Below, piece by piece: positions 39,050-48,963 of a stretch of 64,000 bases of DNA. Each line of letters begins with the position of its first letter. The first letter of the stretch is position 1. The position numbers and the translations under genes are program-made. The stretch is taken from NCBI RefSeq assembly GCF_948948975.1, contig NZ_CARBVX010000001.1, positions 1-64,000 of the forward strand, written 5' to 3'. This DNA is from an uncultured Lactobacillus sp. GTDB taxonomy: Bacteria > Bacillota > Bacilli > Lactobacillales > Lactobacillaceae. The notes under the pieces are model-generated. The model was not told the DNA's origin. It saw nothing but the letters and a program-made list of their open reading frames with translations, and did no database searches.

Positions 39050-41065
39050 CTACTTTTTCTTTTCATGCACCTGTTTTTTTAAGTCCATAATTGCATCACG
39101 CAAATTAGCTGCTTCTTCAAAGTCCAACTTTTTAGCAGCTTCCTGCATTTGTGCAGTTAAAGTCTTAATCATATTTTGTTTTTGCTTCTTAGTCAATTCA
39201 TCAAAGTTTAGGTCAGCAAAACTTTCTTTATTCTCTTTATCATCACTATCCTTAGTGATAGAAATTACATCTCTAATAGGCTTAACGATAGTTTTAGGAG
39301 TAATGCCGTGTTCTTTGTTGAACTTCATCTGTAGACTACGTCTTCTCTCCGTAGCGTCAATTGCTTCACGCATTGAATCAGTAATCGAATCAGCATACAT
39401 AATTACTTTACCATTTGAATTTCGAGCAGCACGTCCAATCGTTTGAACCAATGGTCTAGTAGAACGGAGAAAACCTTCTTTATCAGCATCTAGAATTGCA
39501 ACTAGAGAAACTTCAGGAACATCGATACCTTCCCTTAGAAGATTAATTCCTATTAGTACATCAAACTTTCCTAGTCTTAAGTCTCTAATAATTTCAAGAC
39601 GCTCTAAAGTTTTGATATCAGAATGTAGATATCGCACTTTTATCCCCAAATCCTTTAAATAGTCGGTTAAGTCTTCGGCCATTTTCTTAGTTAAAGTTGT
39701 AACAAAAACACGCTCATTACGTTCAATACGCTTATTAACTTCACCAACTAAATCATCGATTTGTCCCTTAATTGGTCTAACCTCAATTTCAGGATCAAGT
39801 AATCCAGTAGGACGAATAATTTGCTCAACCTTGTGATCAGTTTGATTAAGTTCATAATCACCTGGAGTTGCTGATACATACATGATTTGATTTACATGTT
39901 TTTCAAACTCTTCTAATTTTAAAGGTCGGTTATCCAAAGCAGATGGAAGTCTAAAACCATAATCAATTAAGGTTTGCTTACGTACCCTATCTCCATTGTA
40001 CATTGCCTTTAGTTCTGGCATTGTGGCATGCGATTCATCAATTAAAATTAAGAAGTCATCAGGAAAAAAATCTAACAAGGTATGTGGTGGCTGTCCAGCT
40101 TTTCGTCCTTCCATGTGTCTAGAATAGTTTTCAATTCCATTAGTGTAGCCAACTTCACTCATCATTTCCATATCATACGTGGTTCTTTGTTTAATTCGTT
40201 GAGCTTCTAAAAGTTTTCCTTCCCCTTCGAACTTTTTCACCTGAATATTCATTTCATCTTTAATTGAGGCCAAAGCTCTTTCCATAATTTGTTCATTAGT
40301 AACAAAGTGAGTTGCTGGGAAAATAGAAACTTGTTCTCGCTCTCCAATTACTTCACCGGTCAAAGAATCCACTTCAACAATTCGGTCAATCTCATCACCA
40401 AAAAATTCAACTCTAAATGCATGATCAGAATATCCTGCTGGAAAAATTTCTACTACATCACCGCGTACTCTAAAGCGTCCACGCTGAAAATCAATATCAT
40501 TACGATCATATTGAATATTTACTAAATCTCGTAATAACACATCCCGGCTAATCTCTTGACCTTCAGATAAAGAGACTACACTAGCCGCATACTCTCTTGG
40601 ATCACCTAAACCATAAATACATGATACTGACGCCACAACAATTACATCATTTCTCGACATTAAATCACTAGTGGTCTTATGCCGTAATTGATCAATTTCA
40701 TCATTAATTGATGAATCTTTCTCAATATAAGTATCAGATTGTGGTACATAAGCTTCTGGTTGATAGTAATCGTAATAAGACACAAAATAATCAACGGCAT
40801 TCTTAGGGAAAAACTCTTTAAATTCACCATACAGTTGGCCAACCAAAGTTTTATTATGAGAAATTACTAAAGTTGGCTTATTTAACTTAGCTATTACATT
40901 CGCCATAGTAAAAGTCTTACCAGTTCCAGTAGCACCTTCTAGGATTTGTGCTTTTTCTCCTTGCTCAAATCCATCAGTCAACTTTTTAATTGCTTGCTCT
41001 TGATCTCCTGCTGGTTGAAATTTAGAGACAAGTTCAAATTTTTTATTTTTTTGTCGTCTAATCAT
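39050..41065 (-). CDS. uvrB: excinuclease ABC subunit B
   Basis: This 671-residue helicase-like subunit has Walker [13 protein letters not shown] near residue 40, the beta-hairpin region [17 protein letters not shown] in motif II, and QTIGRAARN motif VI. A UVR domain ([19 protein letters not shown]) at the C-terminus binds UvrC. GGAGGAT precedes the ATG. The upstream gap holds an SOS-like box and the pgm terminator. Confidence 0.98.
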   Translation of the reverse strand: MIRRQKNKKFELVSKFQPAGDQEQAIKKLTDGFEQGEKAQILEGATGTGKTFTMANVIAKLNKPTLVISHNKTLVGQLYGEFKEFFPKNAVDYFVSYYDYYQPEAYVPQSDTYIEKDSSINDEIDQLRHKTTSDLMSRNDVIVVASVSCIYGLGDPREYAASVVSLSEGQEISRDVLLRDLVNIQYDRNDIDFQRGRFRVRGDVVEIFPAGYSDHAFRVEFFGDEIDRIVEVDSLTGEVIGEREQVSIFPATHFVTNEQIMERALASIKDEMNIQVKKFEGEGKLLEAQRIKQRTTYDMEMMSEVGYTNGIENYSRHMEGRKAGQPPHTLLDFFPDDFLILIDESHATMPELKAMYNGDRVRKQTLIDYGFRLPSALDNRPLKLEEFEKHVNQIMYVSATPGDYELNQTDHKVEQIIRPTGLLDPEIEVRPIKGQIDDLVGEVNKRIERNERVFVTTLTKKMAEDLTDYLKDLGIKVRYLHSDIKTLERLEIIRDLRLGKFDVLIGINLLREGIDVPEVSLVAILDADKEGFLRSTRPLVQTIGRAARNSNGKVIMYADSITDSMREAIDATERRRSLQMKFNKEHGITPKTIVKPIRDVISITKDSDDKENKESFADLNFDELTKKQKQNMIKTLTAQMQEAAKKLDFEEAANLRDAIMDLKKQVHEKKK

Positions 41066-41079
41066 TTTTCATCCTCCGC

Positions 41080-41109
41080 AAAAAAAGTTGGACTAAAATA
41101 GCCCAACTT
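41080..41109 (-). terminator. terminator after pgm
   Basis: AGTTGG and CCAACT flank an 11-base loop and lead into seven T on the minus strand, ending about ten bases before the uvrB ribosome-binding site. Confidence 0.75.
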
Positions 41110-41136
41110 CTATATAACGTATTCATTTTACTACAG

Positions 41137-41150
41137 CGAACGTATTTTCG
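41137..41150. promoter_or_regulatory. SOS-like box upstream of uvrB
   Basis: CGAACGTATTTTCG matches the Gram-positive LexA consensus CGAAC-N4-GTTCG except for one base. It overlaps the weak -35 TTCGCT (41140-41135); a weak -10 (TATATA, 41116-41111) follows. Confidence 0.5.
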
Positions 41151-41163
41151 CACTATTTTTGCA

Positions 41164-42888
41164 TTACTTTAATATATTAGCTAATGCATCTTGATACTCT
41201 TCTGCAGCTTTTTCTGCAGTTTCAATATCTTTCTTATTTACTCCAACATAAGCCTTAATTACAGGTTCAGTTCCTGATGGACGAAGAGCAACCCAAGTTT
41301 CATCATCTAAGAAGTACTTCAAAACATTAGACTTAGGGAAACCAGTTAATGGAGTTTTCTTTCCATCTTCAATAGTTTCTTGGGTTTCAAAGTCTTGAAT
41401 CTTAACAACTTTTGCACCATTAATTTCAGTTAAATGTTCTTTACGTAACTTACTCATTAATTCAGCCATCTTCTTTTGACCACCAATACCAGGCATTTCG
41501 ATAGCCTTAGTAATTTCGTAAGCTACACCATATTTTTGCCAGATCTCTTGTAGTCCATCAAAAACAGTCATTCCTTTAGATGCATAGTAACTTGCTACTT
41601 CTGCAAACATTAATGCACCTTGCATAGCATCTTTATCTCTAGCGAATGGCTTGAATAAGTAACCGTAACTTTCTTCAAATCCCATCAAGAATTTACCGTC
41701 ATTTTCTTTATTCATCCGGTCAACTTCTTCACCAATGTACTTGAATCCAGTTAGCACATGCTTAGTTTTAATACCAAAATCATCAGCAATCTTAAATGGA
41801 AGTGCACTTGAAACTACTGAAGTCACTAATTCATAGTCGGATGAAAGAGTTCCGTTTTCCTTCATATGAACTAATAAGTAATAGGCCATTAATGTAGCAA
41901 TTTGATTACCAGTTAAAACTTGGAAATCACCATCTGATTTTCTAACAGCTGCACCCATTCTATCTGCATCTGGGTCAGTTGCGATAATAACATTTGCATC
42001 AACTTCATTAGCAAGCTTAAATCCTGGTTCAAATACATCACGATATTCTGGATTAGGTTTGATAGTTGTAGGGAATTCTGGATCAATAATGGATTGGTTT
42101 GGAACTGGAATCACATTGTCAAAACCACCTTGTCTGAATGCACGATCATATAGCATCTTTCCAGTACCATGTAATGGAGTGTAGATAATCTTTAATTTAT
42201 CAGCATTAGCCTTAACCATTTCAGGATCAACAGTAACATCCTTTAAACGAGCTAAGTATGCTTCATCTACATCTTCACCAATCAATTGTAGCGTGCCATT
42301 AGCCCGTAGTTCTTCCACAGGAGCAGCTTTAACACTAAAAATGTCATCAACTTTTTGAGCATAAGCAAACAAACGGTCAGCATTTTCTGGCGCCATTTGA
42401 GCACCATCTTCACCATAAACCTTATAACCATTATATTGTTTAGCATTATGTGAAGCAGTAATGTTAATTCCAGCAAAGGTATTTAAGTGACGGACAGCAA
42501 ATGATAATTCAGGAGTTGGTCTCAAATCATCAAATAAGTATACATGAATTCCATGTGCACCTAAAATACGAGCTGCGTGTTCGGCGAATTCTCTTGAGTG
42601 ATAGCGTGAATCAAAAGAAATTGCAACGCCACGTTTTTTAGCTTCTTCACCATTTTCATCAATTAGTCTTGCAAGACCTTCGGTTACTCTTCCCACAGTA
42701 AACAAATTAATTCTGTTTGTACCAGGTTCAAGTCTACCTCTCATCCCGGCAGTACCAAAATTAATATCTTGTCCGAAAGCATCTTCAATCCACTTTTCAT
42801 CTTTACCTAGATCATTTAATTGATCTTTTAAATAATCGGGTAAATTATTTGCATTAGTCCATTGACTATAAATTTCTTTTGCGTTCAT
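41164..42888 (-). CDS. pgm: alpha-phosphoglucomutase
   Basis: The 574-residue enzyme interconverts glucose-1-phosphate and glucose-6-phosphate. It has ITASHNAKQYNGYKVYG with the catalytic Ser, the metal site DPDADRMG and the phosphate site RPSGTEP. It belongs to the PgcA-like long mutases of Firmicutes. Downstream of galK-galT-galM it completes the Leloir route to glycolysis, but a 126-base gap with a possible promoter suggests separate control. Confidence 0.95.
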   Translation of the reverse strand: MNAKEIYSQWTNANNLPDYLKDQLNDLGKDEKWIEDAFGQDINFGTAGMRGRLEPGTNRINLFTVGRVTEGLARLIDENGEEAKKRGVAISFDSRYHSREFAEHAARILGAHGIHVYLFDDLRPTPELSFAVRHLNTFAGINITASHNAKQYNGYKVYGEDGAQMAPENADRLFAYAQKVDDIFSVKAAPVEELRANGTLQLIGEDVDEAYLARLKDVTVDPEMVKANADKLKIIYTPLHGTGKMLYDRAFRQGGFDNVIPVPNQSIIDPEFPTTIKPNPEYRDVFEPGFKLANEVDANVIIATDPDADRMGAAVRKSDGDFQVLTGNQIATLMAYYLLVHMKENGTLSSDYELVTSVVSSALPFKIADDFGIKTKHVLTGFKYIGEEVDRMNKENDGKFLMGFEESYGYLFKPFARDKDAMQGALMFAEVASYYASKGMTVFDGLQEIWQKYGVAYEITKAIEMPGIGGQKKMAELMSKLRKEHLTEINGAKVVKIQDFETQETIEDGKKTPLTGFPKSNVLKYFLDDETWVALRPSGTEPVIKAYVGVNKKDIETAEKAAEEYQDALANILK

Positions 42889-42904
42889 AATTTCCTCTTT
42901 ACGT

Positions 42905-42975
42905 AAATTTTATGGTTTCATCTGCTATTTTAACGCAACTCATTGTGAAATTGCTATCATATAACCATAAAATTT
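42905..42975. repeat. 13-base inverted repeat flanking the pgm leader
   Basis: AAATTTTATGGTT at 42905-42917 and AACCATAAAATTT at 42963-42975 are perfect complements 45 bases apart. They enclose the region where a pgm promoter (TAAAAT -10) would lie. Confidence 0.6.
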
Positions 42976-43014
42976 TTCTATGCATCAAAGATACTTATGA
43001 CCCTTACTTTATAA

Positions 43015-44033
43015 TCACTTGAAATTCCAGTTGATTTCACGTTCAAACTTTTCATAAGGAAGTAACGTAATCTCTCCTAAATCTGTTCCTTCCGCAGGTG
43101 GACATTGTGCTTCTAATGTAATTCCATCATACCGTCCAATATTATTTGCCACACCAGTATGATTAAAGTGATTAGCAGTATACATAACAATTGCAGGTGC
43201 ATTCGTAGTCATAATCATTTGATGACTTTTTGATGTTAAGATTGCAGCTGGCTGCATCCCATTTAAGATAAAAGGATGATCTAAACCATTCCGCTTAAGA
43301 TAAAAGGCTGATCTAAACCATTCCGCAATTTAATTTGATCATCATCGCTGTTTAAAGCTAGAGAAATTCTCTTTTTCTTTCTAAAGTCAAAAGGAGTATT
43401 TTTAACATTTTTCATCCCATGATTGGGCAAACCATCTGCACCAACCGGTAAGTAATAGTCTGCTGCAAGTTGCAATTCTAAGTCTGCTGCTTTTTCTCCT
43501 AAATTAAAATAAGTATGATTAGCTGGATTAAAAATCGTCAATTGATCACTTACAGCTGTAAGTATATAAGTTAGGTTGTTCTCATTATCTAACTTATAAC
43601 GAGCATGTAATTTCATATTACCAGGATAACCATTCTCACCATCTGCATCAAAAAGGAAAAAGTCAGCTTGAGCCCCTTGATCAGAATTTTTTAACTTAAA
43701 ACTCCAAATCTTCATGTCAGTCCCAAGACCTCCATGAATATGATTTTTTCCATCATTTTGAGGCAATTGCTGGATCTGTCTTCCATGTCTCCATTGTCCT
43801 AGACGAACACGACCACAAATCCGACCAACTGTCCCACCTAAAAAATTTCTTTCTTTTGAATAATCTTCTGGACTATTCAAAGTCAAAATCATATTTTCCT
43901 GATTCAGTAAGACTTTTTCTAAAGTGGCTCCATAATTAAGAATATTAACTTGCATTCCATAATCGTTTTCAAGGCTAATCTCACACAAATCTTGGCTATC
44001 TTTACGTCCATACTTTTTAAAACTAGTTTTCAT
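43015..44033 (-). pseudogene. galM: aldose 1-epimerase (galactose mutarotase), split by a 32-base duplication
   Basis: The gene is read as two pieces: 43281-44033 (250 residues) and 43015-43257 (80 residues). The first holds the catalytic His in NHTYFNLG and ends LRNGLDQPFILSGMV. The second holds the catalytic Glu in GITLEAQCPP. Between them a 32-base unit is present twice (43263-43294 and 43295-43326, one mismatch). Deleting one copy restores LRNGLDHPFILNGMQP with the expected Asp-His and a 328-residue GalM of normal length. It is the last gene of galK-galT-galM; without it anomer conversion would be spontaneous or done by a paralogue. Confidence 0.9.
43263..43326. repeat. tandem duplication, 2 x 32 bases, inside galM
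   Basis: Two adjacent copies of a 32-base unit beginning TTAAGATAAAAGG and ending CCATTCCGC differ only at the base after AAAAGG (A at 43276, C at 43308). Because 32 is not a multiple of three, it shifts the galM frame. Confidence 0.95.
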
Positions 44034-45503
44034 TTACCTATCTCCCTCGCTTATCAAAGCATCAGTAAACTTTTGCCAACCTATTTCTCCATCTTTATTA
44101 TTCTTAAAAACACCTGCACACTCAAGTACTTGATCAAATATTTCGACTAAGGCTTGCTGTAAAATAGAGTCGACATTTTCTTTGGTAATTTGAGAGTCTG
44201 CTTTCAGTTTTCTAGCCCAATTAAGGTGACTATCAGCTATTCTATTATCTTGATTAAGTAAATACTTCTTAACTTCCTCTAATTCTCCTTTAAGTCTCCC
44301 AGGTAAAATTGCTCTACCCATCACTTCGATTAAACCAATATTTTCTTTTTTGATGTGCCAAAGTTCAGCATGTGGATGGAAAATTCCTAATGGATATTCA
44401 TCACTTGTATTATTATCACGAAGAACCAAATCCAAAATAAATCTATCACCTTCACGGTGCATAATTGGCGTAACAGTATGATGTCTATTTTTACCCTCGA
44501 AGGCTTTAATTTGACGATTTGGATCGCTATAATGATCCCAAAAATTAATAATCTTACTACCTAAATCAATTAAATCTAACGAATCTTTACTAATTAAGCG
44601 CAGATCACTCATTGGCCAATCAACTATGCCAGCTTTAACTTCAGGATATTTTTCAAAATAAATTTCTTTTTTTATTTTGGCCTTCATCATTGGAAAAATA
44701 TGACGTCCACCTTGATAATGTTCATGAGCTAGCATTGAACCACCGACAATTGGCAAATCTGCATTTGAACCAACAAAATATTCAGGCAGCTGCTTTTCGA
44801 TATCAACTAAATTAATTAAAGTTTGTTGATTAATAATCATTGGGATATGCTTTTGATCTAAGAAAATGCAATGCTCATTAAAATAAGCATATGGTGAATA
44901 TTGAAAGCCCCAACGTTGACCCCCGATCATCATTCGGATTATTCGCAAATTGCTGCGAGCATTTTTTCCATATCCACCTAGATAGCCTTCATTTTCTAAG
45001 CACAACGCACATTTTGGGTACTTATTTTCCACCTTATGAGCTGCAGCGGCAATTGCTTTAGGATCTTTTTCAGGTTTTGAAAGATTAATGGTGATTTCTA
45101 ATTCATGGTTTTTAGAACTTTTTCCAGAAAAAACAATATTTTTAGCAATAGCTTCTTTTTTAACATAATTATTGTCAACACAAAGTCGATAAAACCAATC
45201 AGTTGCAGTCTTAGGCGACTTTTGCATCTTTTCCCGGAAAATTTCATTTACCTTTGAAGGTGCTGGTATTTTTAAATCATATAATTCATCATTCAGGACT
45301 TCCCGTGAGGTAACATCATCAGGAATAATTTTATGGTCCACAGCCATTTGAACAAGTTGCTTTACCGGTGAGAGATTTTCATCATATTCTTCATCTTCAT
45401 CTCCTACCAAAGCCTTAATTTTATTAACTAGGTAAACATAATCTAGTTCTTTATACGTTCCACTATCAATCACTTCATATGCAAATTTTTCAATAACTTT
45501 CAT
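44034..45503 (-). CDS. galT: galactose-1-phosphate uridylyltransferase (GalT class II)
   Basis: The 489-residue enzyme exchanges UDP between UDP-glucose and galactose-1-phosphate. Its length and motifs (CALCLENEGYLGGYGKNAR, GGSMLAHEHYQGGRH, GIFHPHAELWHIKKENIGLI) are those of the Firmicutes class II family, not the HPH-type E. coli family. It overlaps galK by four bases and galM begins directly after it. Confidence 0.96.
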   Translation of the reverse strand: MKVIEKFAYEVIDSGTYKELDYVYLVNKIKALVGDEDEEYDENLSPVKQLVQMAVDHKIIPDDVTSREVLNDELYDLKIPAPSKVNEIFREKMQKSPKTATDWFYRLCVDNNYVKKEAIAKNIVFSGKSSKNHELEITINLSKPEKDPKAIAAAAHKVENKYPKCALCLENEGYLGGYGKNARSNLRIIRMMIGGQRWGFQYSPYAYFNEHCIFLDQKHIPMIINQQTLINLVDIEKQLPEYFVGSNADLPIVGGSMLAHEHYQGGRHIFPMMKAKIKKEIYFEKYPEVKAGIVDWPMSDLRLISKDSLDLIDLGSKIINFWDHYSDPNRQIKAFEGKNRHHTVTPIMHREGDRFILDLVLRDNNTSDEYPLGIFHPHAELWHIKKENIGLIEVMGRAILPGRLKGELEEVKKYLLNQDNRIADSHLNWARKLKADSQITKENVDSILQQALVEIFDQVLECAGVFKNNKDGEIGWQKFTDALISEGDR

Positions 45504-46690
45504 TTTTGTAGCCCCTTAAGTTTAAATTTTTTAGTTCCATCTACAATTTCTGCGTCATAGAAACTTGCATCATAACCTACTTTATCGTGATATATTTTAC
45601 CAACATTTTTCTTGAATTCTTCTGCTTTGTCTTTTTTCACAATTGCAATTGCACTGCCACCAAAGCCGCCGCCAATCATTCTGGCACCTAGAACACCATC
45701 TTGTTTCCAAGCTGCTTCTGCTAGGGTATCCAGTTCTTTACCTGTTACTTCATAATCATAGTGGAGAGAAACATGAGACGCATTTATCAAATGACCTAAT
45801 TTTTCAAGATCATTATCCTTCATTGCCTTAGTTGCTCTGATCGTTCTTTCATTTTCATTAACTGCATGACGAGCACGTTTTATCTCTGTCTCATCATTAA
45901 TTAAATATGCATATTCATCAAAAGTCTGACTATCTAACTCACCTAAAGAAGTAATACCAAGCTTAGTTTGTAATTTTTCTAAGGCATTCTTACATTCTCT
46001 TACCCGATCGTTGTAGGCAGAATCGGCTAGAGTATGCTCTTTATTGGTGGACATAATAATAATTTCATAGTCTCCTAACTTAAGAGGCAGATATTCATAT
46101 TCCATGGTGTTGCAATCAAGGAAAATAGCACGATCGTTCTTACCCATAATGCAGGCAAATTGATCCATAATTCCCGAGTTTAAACCGACAAATTCATTTT
46201 CTGTTTTTTGACCAAGTCGGGCTAAATCTAGCCGATCAATATCTAAATCAAATTCATCTTTTAAGATCATCCCCATTAACATTTCAATTGCTGCACTTGA
46301 AGATAAACCCGATCCGGAAGGTAAATCAGCCTTAATATATAGGTTAAAGCCATGATTAATCTTATTTCCATCTTCTCTTCGTCGTAAATAAGTTATCATT
46401 CCTTTAAAATAATTTGCCCAGAATCGATCATCTTTTTCTACTGTATCATCATTTAAGTCAAATTCTACAATTTCGCCGTCCACATTACCTGAATAAAGAT
46501 GAACTTTATTATCATTTCTTGGACCATAAACACCGTAAATACCTAGGCTAATCGCTGCTGGAAAAACATGCCCTCCATTATAATCAGTATGCTCTCCAAT
46601 TACATTAATTCGACCCGGTGAAAAAAATACATCTTTTTCATTTTTACCAAATACTTCTTGATAATTTTTAATTAATTCATCTTTATTCAT
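45500..46690 (-). CDS. galK: galactokinase
   Basis: GalK phosphorylates alpha-D-galactose at C1. The 396-residue protein has the signature GRINVIGEHTDYNGG near residue 28, the ATP motif LPSGSGLSSSAAIE and GGGFGGSAIAIV of the GHMP family. The ATG at 46690 (MNKDELI) has GAGGT upstream and is preferred to the TTG at 46711. It is first in galK-galT-galM, behind a promoter with a dyad operator and a cre site. Confidence 0.96.
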   Translation of the reverse strand: MNKDELIKNYQEVFGKNEKDVFFSPGRINVIGEHTDYNGGHVFPAAISLGIYGVYGPRNDNKVHLYSGNVDGEIVEFDLNDDTVEKDDRFWANYFKGMITYLRRREDGNKINHGFNLYIKADLPSGSGLSSSAAIEMLMGMILKDEFDLDIDRLDLARLGQKTENEFVGLNSGIMDQFACIMGKNDRAIFLDCNTMEYEYLPLKLGDYEIIIMSTNKEHTLADSAYNDRVRECKNALEKLQTKLGITSLGELDSQTFDEYAYLINDETEIKRARHAVNENERTIRATKAMKDNDLEKLGHLINASHVSLHYDYEVTGKELDTLAEAAWKQDGVLGARMIGGGFGGSAIAIVKKDKAEEFKKNVGKIYHDKVGYDASFYDAEIVDGTKKFKLKGLQK

Positions 46691-46720
46691 AATTTTTACC
46701 TCGTAAATCAATCAGATATA

Positions 46721-46734
46721 TGTAATCGTTTTCA
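46721..46734. promoter_or_regulatory. cre site at the gal operon start
   Basis: TGTAATCGTTTTCA fits every position of the cre consensus TGWAANCGNTNWCA. It lies just downstream of the -10, over the expected transcription start, so CcpA binding should repress. HprK, encoded nearby, supplies the Ser-phosphorylated HPr cofactor. Confidence 0.8.
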
Positions 46735-46740
46735 TAGATG

Positions 46741-46769
46741 ATTATAAAACTATTTATCATTTTAGTAAA
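46741..46769 (-). promoter_or_regulatory. galKTM promoter
   Basis: TTTACT (46769-46764), 17 bases, then a perfect TATAAT (46746-46741). The -35 lies inside the 18-base palindrome. Confidence 0.75.
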
Positions 46770-46780
46770 TAAATTTACTA
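46763..46780. promoter_or_regulatory. probable GalR operator
   Basis: TAGTAAAT-AA-ATTTACTA is a palindrome with perfect eight-base arms that overlaps the galK -35 box. Its form and place suit the LacI-family GalR encoded by the adjacent gene. Confidence 0.65.
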
Positions 46781-46790
46781 CTTTTTTTAT

Positions 46791-46821
46791 AAAAAAAGTG
46801 CATTAAATTTTTAATGCACTT
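46791..46821 (-). terminator. terminator of galR
   Basis: AAGTGCATTAA pairs with TTAATGCACTT and a T-run follows on the minus strand. It overlaps the galR stop and shields the gal promoter. Confidence 0.88.
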
Positions 46822-47818
46822 AGTTAAAACTTTTTCTTATAACTAAATTAGTATTCATGGTTAAATGCACCTGCGGCAATTCTGAGTTAGTAATTCGCAT
46901 AAGTAAAACAGAAATTGCTAATTTACTCAAAGCAATTTGATCAATATTGTATGAAGTTAGTGGTGGTGAAACATACTTTATGACATCACTGTTGTTAATA
47001 CTGATAATAGCAGTATCTTTTGGGACTCTAATTCCTACCTCGTTAAAGTACTGCAAAACACCCACACTCAATGTATCAGAGGCAATAATAAAAGCATCAG
47101 GTAACTTTTTCCCTAATTTATTAACTACTTCTTTTGCTAAGTTATAGCCATTTTTAACACTAACAATTCCCTTGGCAAATACCTCAGTATTCTTTATCCC
47201 TCGGGTTTTACAATACTCTGTAAAAGTAATCTCTCGAATATCGCGTTGTGGTTGATGGTCTAAAGTCAAACTTTCAGCACCGATGTAGCCTAAATTATTA
47301 TACCCATGCGCTATTAATTTCTGGATTGCATCCTGTACTGTTAATTCAAGATTAGGCTGAACCGAATCAAATAGCTCTGGAGCAGGGTTAATATCAATAA
47401 AGACCCCATTTGGTAAAACATCGTGTAGTTTTTCTAATTCCTTATAGGTAAGTTCAGCTGTTCCTACTCCAATAAAACCTTGAAAGATCGAAGCTTGTTG
47501 TATCAACTTGTTCAATTCAGTGAATAAAGTTAATTTAATACCTTTTTCTTTCCCCACTTTATTAACAGCATCCCGTAAAAAAGAAAAATATTCATCCTGA
47601 AGTTGTTCCTTCCCATTTACGCGATAAAGCAATGCAATTTCAGGCTTTAAGTCACTTACGTTATTACGCTTTTTAAAATATCCTAATTCACTTGCTACTT
47701 TTAATATCTTACTTTTCGTTTCAGGAGTAACTGACAAACGCGAATCATTATTTAATAAGCGTGATACAGTTGCCGGTGAAAATCCAGATTTGGCAGCTAT
47801 TTCTTTAATTGTTGTCAT
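46820..47818 (-). CDS. galR: LacI-family regulator, probable GalR
   Basis: This 332-residue repressor has an N-terminal LacI helix-turn-helix (IKEIAAKSGFSPATVSRLLN, residues 4-23) and a periplasmic-binding-like effector domain with DAFIIASDTLSVGVL and AIISINNSD. The ATG at 47818 is preferred over the GTG at 47830, because GGTGGA then serves as ribosome-binding site. Its position before galKTM and the dyad at the gal promoter support control by galactose. Confidence 0.9.
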   Translation of the reverse strand: MTTIKEIAAKSGFSPATVSRLLNNDSRLSVTPETKSKILKVASELGYFKKRNNVSDLKPEIALLYRVNGKEQLQDEYFSFLRDAVNKVGKEKGIKLTLFTELNKLIQQASIFQGFIGVGTAELTYKELEKLHDVLPNGVFIDINPAPELFDSVQPNLELTVQDAIQKLIAHGYNNLGYIGAESLTLDHQPQRDIREITFTEYCKTRGIKNTEVFAKGIVSVKNGYNLAKEVVNKLGKKLPDAFIIASDTLSVGVLQYFNEVGIRVPKDTAIISINNSDVIKYVSPPLTSYNIDQIALSKLAISVLLMRITNSELPQVHLTMNTNLVIRKSFN

Positions 47819-47946
47819 ATTTTCCACCACTTTTTCTATTCACAAATACTGTATCATAATCCTAATTAATCCGCTATTACTGAATAATTTATTACTTAAG
47901 TAAATAATTTATTGATTCTTTCATAATATAAACAATTTTATATGCA

Positions 47947-47978
47947 AAAAAGCTGCCTATCAATGATAGACAGCTTTT
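47947..47978 (-). terminator. terminator of trxB
   Basis: AAAAGCTG and CAGCTTTT with inner CTATC/GATAG; T-rich on the minus strand, 16 bases after the trxB stop. Confidence 0.85.
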
Positions 47979-47994
47979 CTTTTCATTTATGATC

Positions 47995-48930
47995 TTAATC
48001 TTCATCAAGACCTTGGTAATAGTTATATACTTCTTGACCGGCAATACTTCCTTCACCGACAGCAGTTGCAATTTGACGAAGTTCTTTTGCTCGAACATCA
48101 CCCAAAGCAAAGATCCCATCAACTTTAGTACGCATATGATCATCCGTTAGGATCCAACCTTGGTCATCAGTAATGCCTAAATCTCTAAAAGCATCTGTTT
48201 GTGGTTGAATACCAACATAAATAAATACACCAGCTACTTTAATTTCTTTTTCTTCACCAGTTTCTTTATCCTTATATTTCACACCAGTTACTTTATTGCC
48301 ATCTCCGACAATTTCTTCAGTTTGAGCATTCCAGACAAACTTCATCTTATCATTTTCGAAAGCTTTCTTTTGTAATTCAGCTTTCGCACGAAGTTGATCA
48401 CGCCGATGGATAACAGTGACTGACTTAGCAGACTGTGCCAAATATAGCCCCTCTTGAATAGCTGAATCTCCGCCACCAATTACAGCAACATCTTCATCTC
48501 TAAAGAAAGCGGCGTCACAAACAGCACAATATGATACGCCTTTTCCAGCATATTCTTCTTCGCCAGGAACTCCAAGATGCTTATGAACCGCACCAGTAGC
48601 AATAACAACTGCACCAGCTTCGTATTCACCTGAATCAGTTTTCACAATCTTTTTATTACCATCTTGCCTAATACTTTGTACATCGCCATAAGCAAATTCA
48701 GCTCCGGCATTTGTAGCCGTTTGATACATTTTTTCGCCTAATTCAGGTCCTTGAATATCAACAAAGCCAGGATAATTATCAATGCCAGCAGTATTATTCA
48801 TTTGGCCGCCATAAATACCACGATCCAAAATAACTACTTTCAAATTAGCTCGAGCGGCATATAAAGCAGCAGTTAAACCACCAGGTCCTGCTCCAATTAC
48901 AATTACATCGTAGTTTTTTTTCTCAGCCAT
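47995..48930 (-). CDS. trxB: thioredoxin reductase
   Basis: This 311-residue flavoprotein reduces thioredoxin with NADPH. The FAD motif GAGPGGLTAALYAARA is at residues 13-28, the redox pair lies in CAVCDAAFF, and the NADPH motif is GGGDSA. The C-terminal GDVRAKELRQIATAVGEG closes the FAD site. A promoter lies just upstream; it ends the cluster after gpsA. Confidence 0.97.
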   Translation of the reverse strand: MAEKKNYDVIVIGAGPGGLTAALYAARANLKVVILDRGIYGGQMNNTAGIDNYPGFVDIQGPELGEKMYQTATNAGAEFAYGDVQSIRQDGNKKIVKTDSGEYEAGAVVIATGAVHKHLGVPGEEEYAGKGVSYCAVCDAAFFRDEDVAVIGGGDSAIQEGLYLAQSAKSVTVIHRRDQLRAKAELQKKAFENDKMKFVWNAQTEEIVGDGNKVTGVKYKDKETGEEKEIKVAGVFIYVGIQPQTDAFRDLGITDDQGWILTDDHMRTKVDGIFALGDVRAKELRQIATAVGEGSIAGQEVYNYYQGLDED

Positions 48931-48963
48931 ATTCTCGCCTCTATTCTTACTTTTTGTAAGTAT

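Noticed and set aside
47892..48143. 83-residue open frame overlapping the end of trxB
   Set aside because: It lies in another frame of trxB and runs through the trxB terminator; no ribosome-binding site or family motif.
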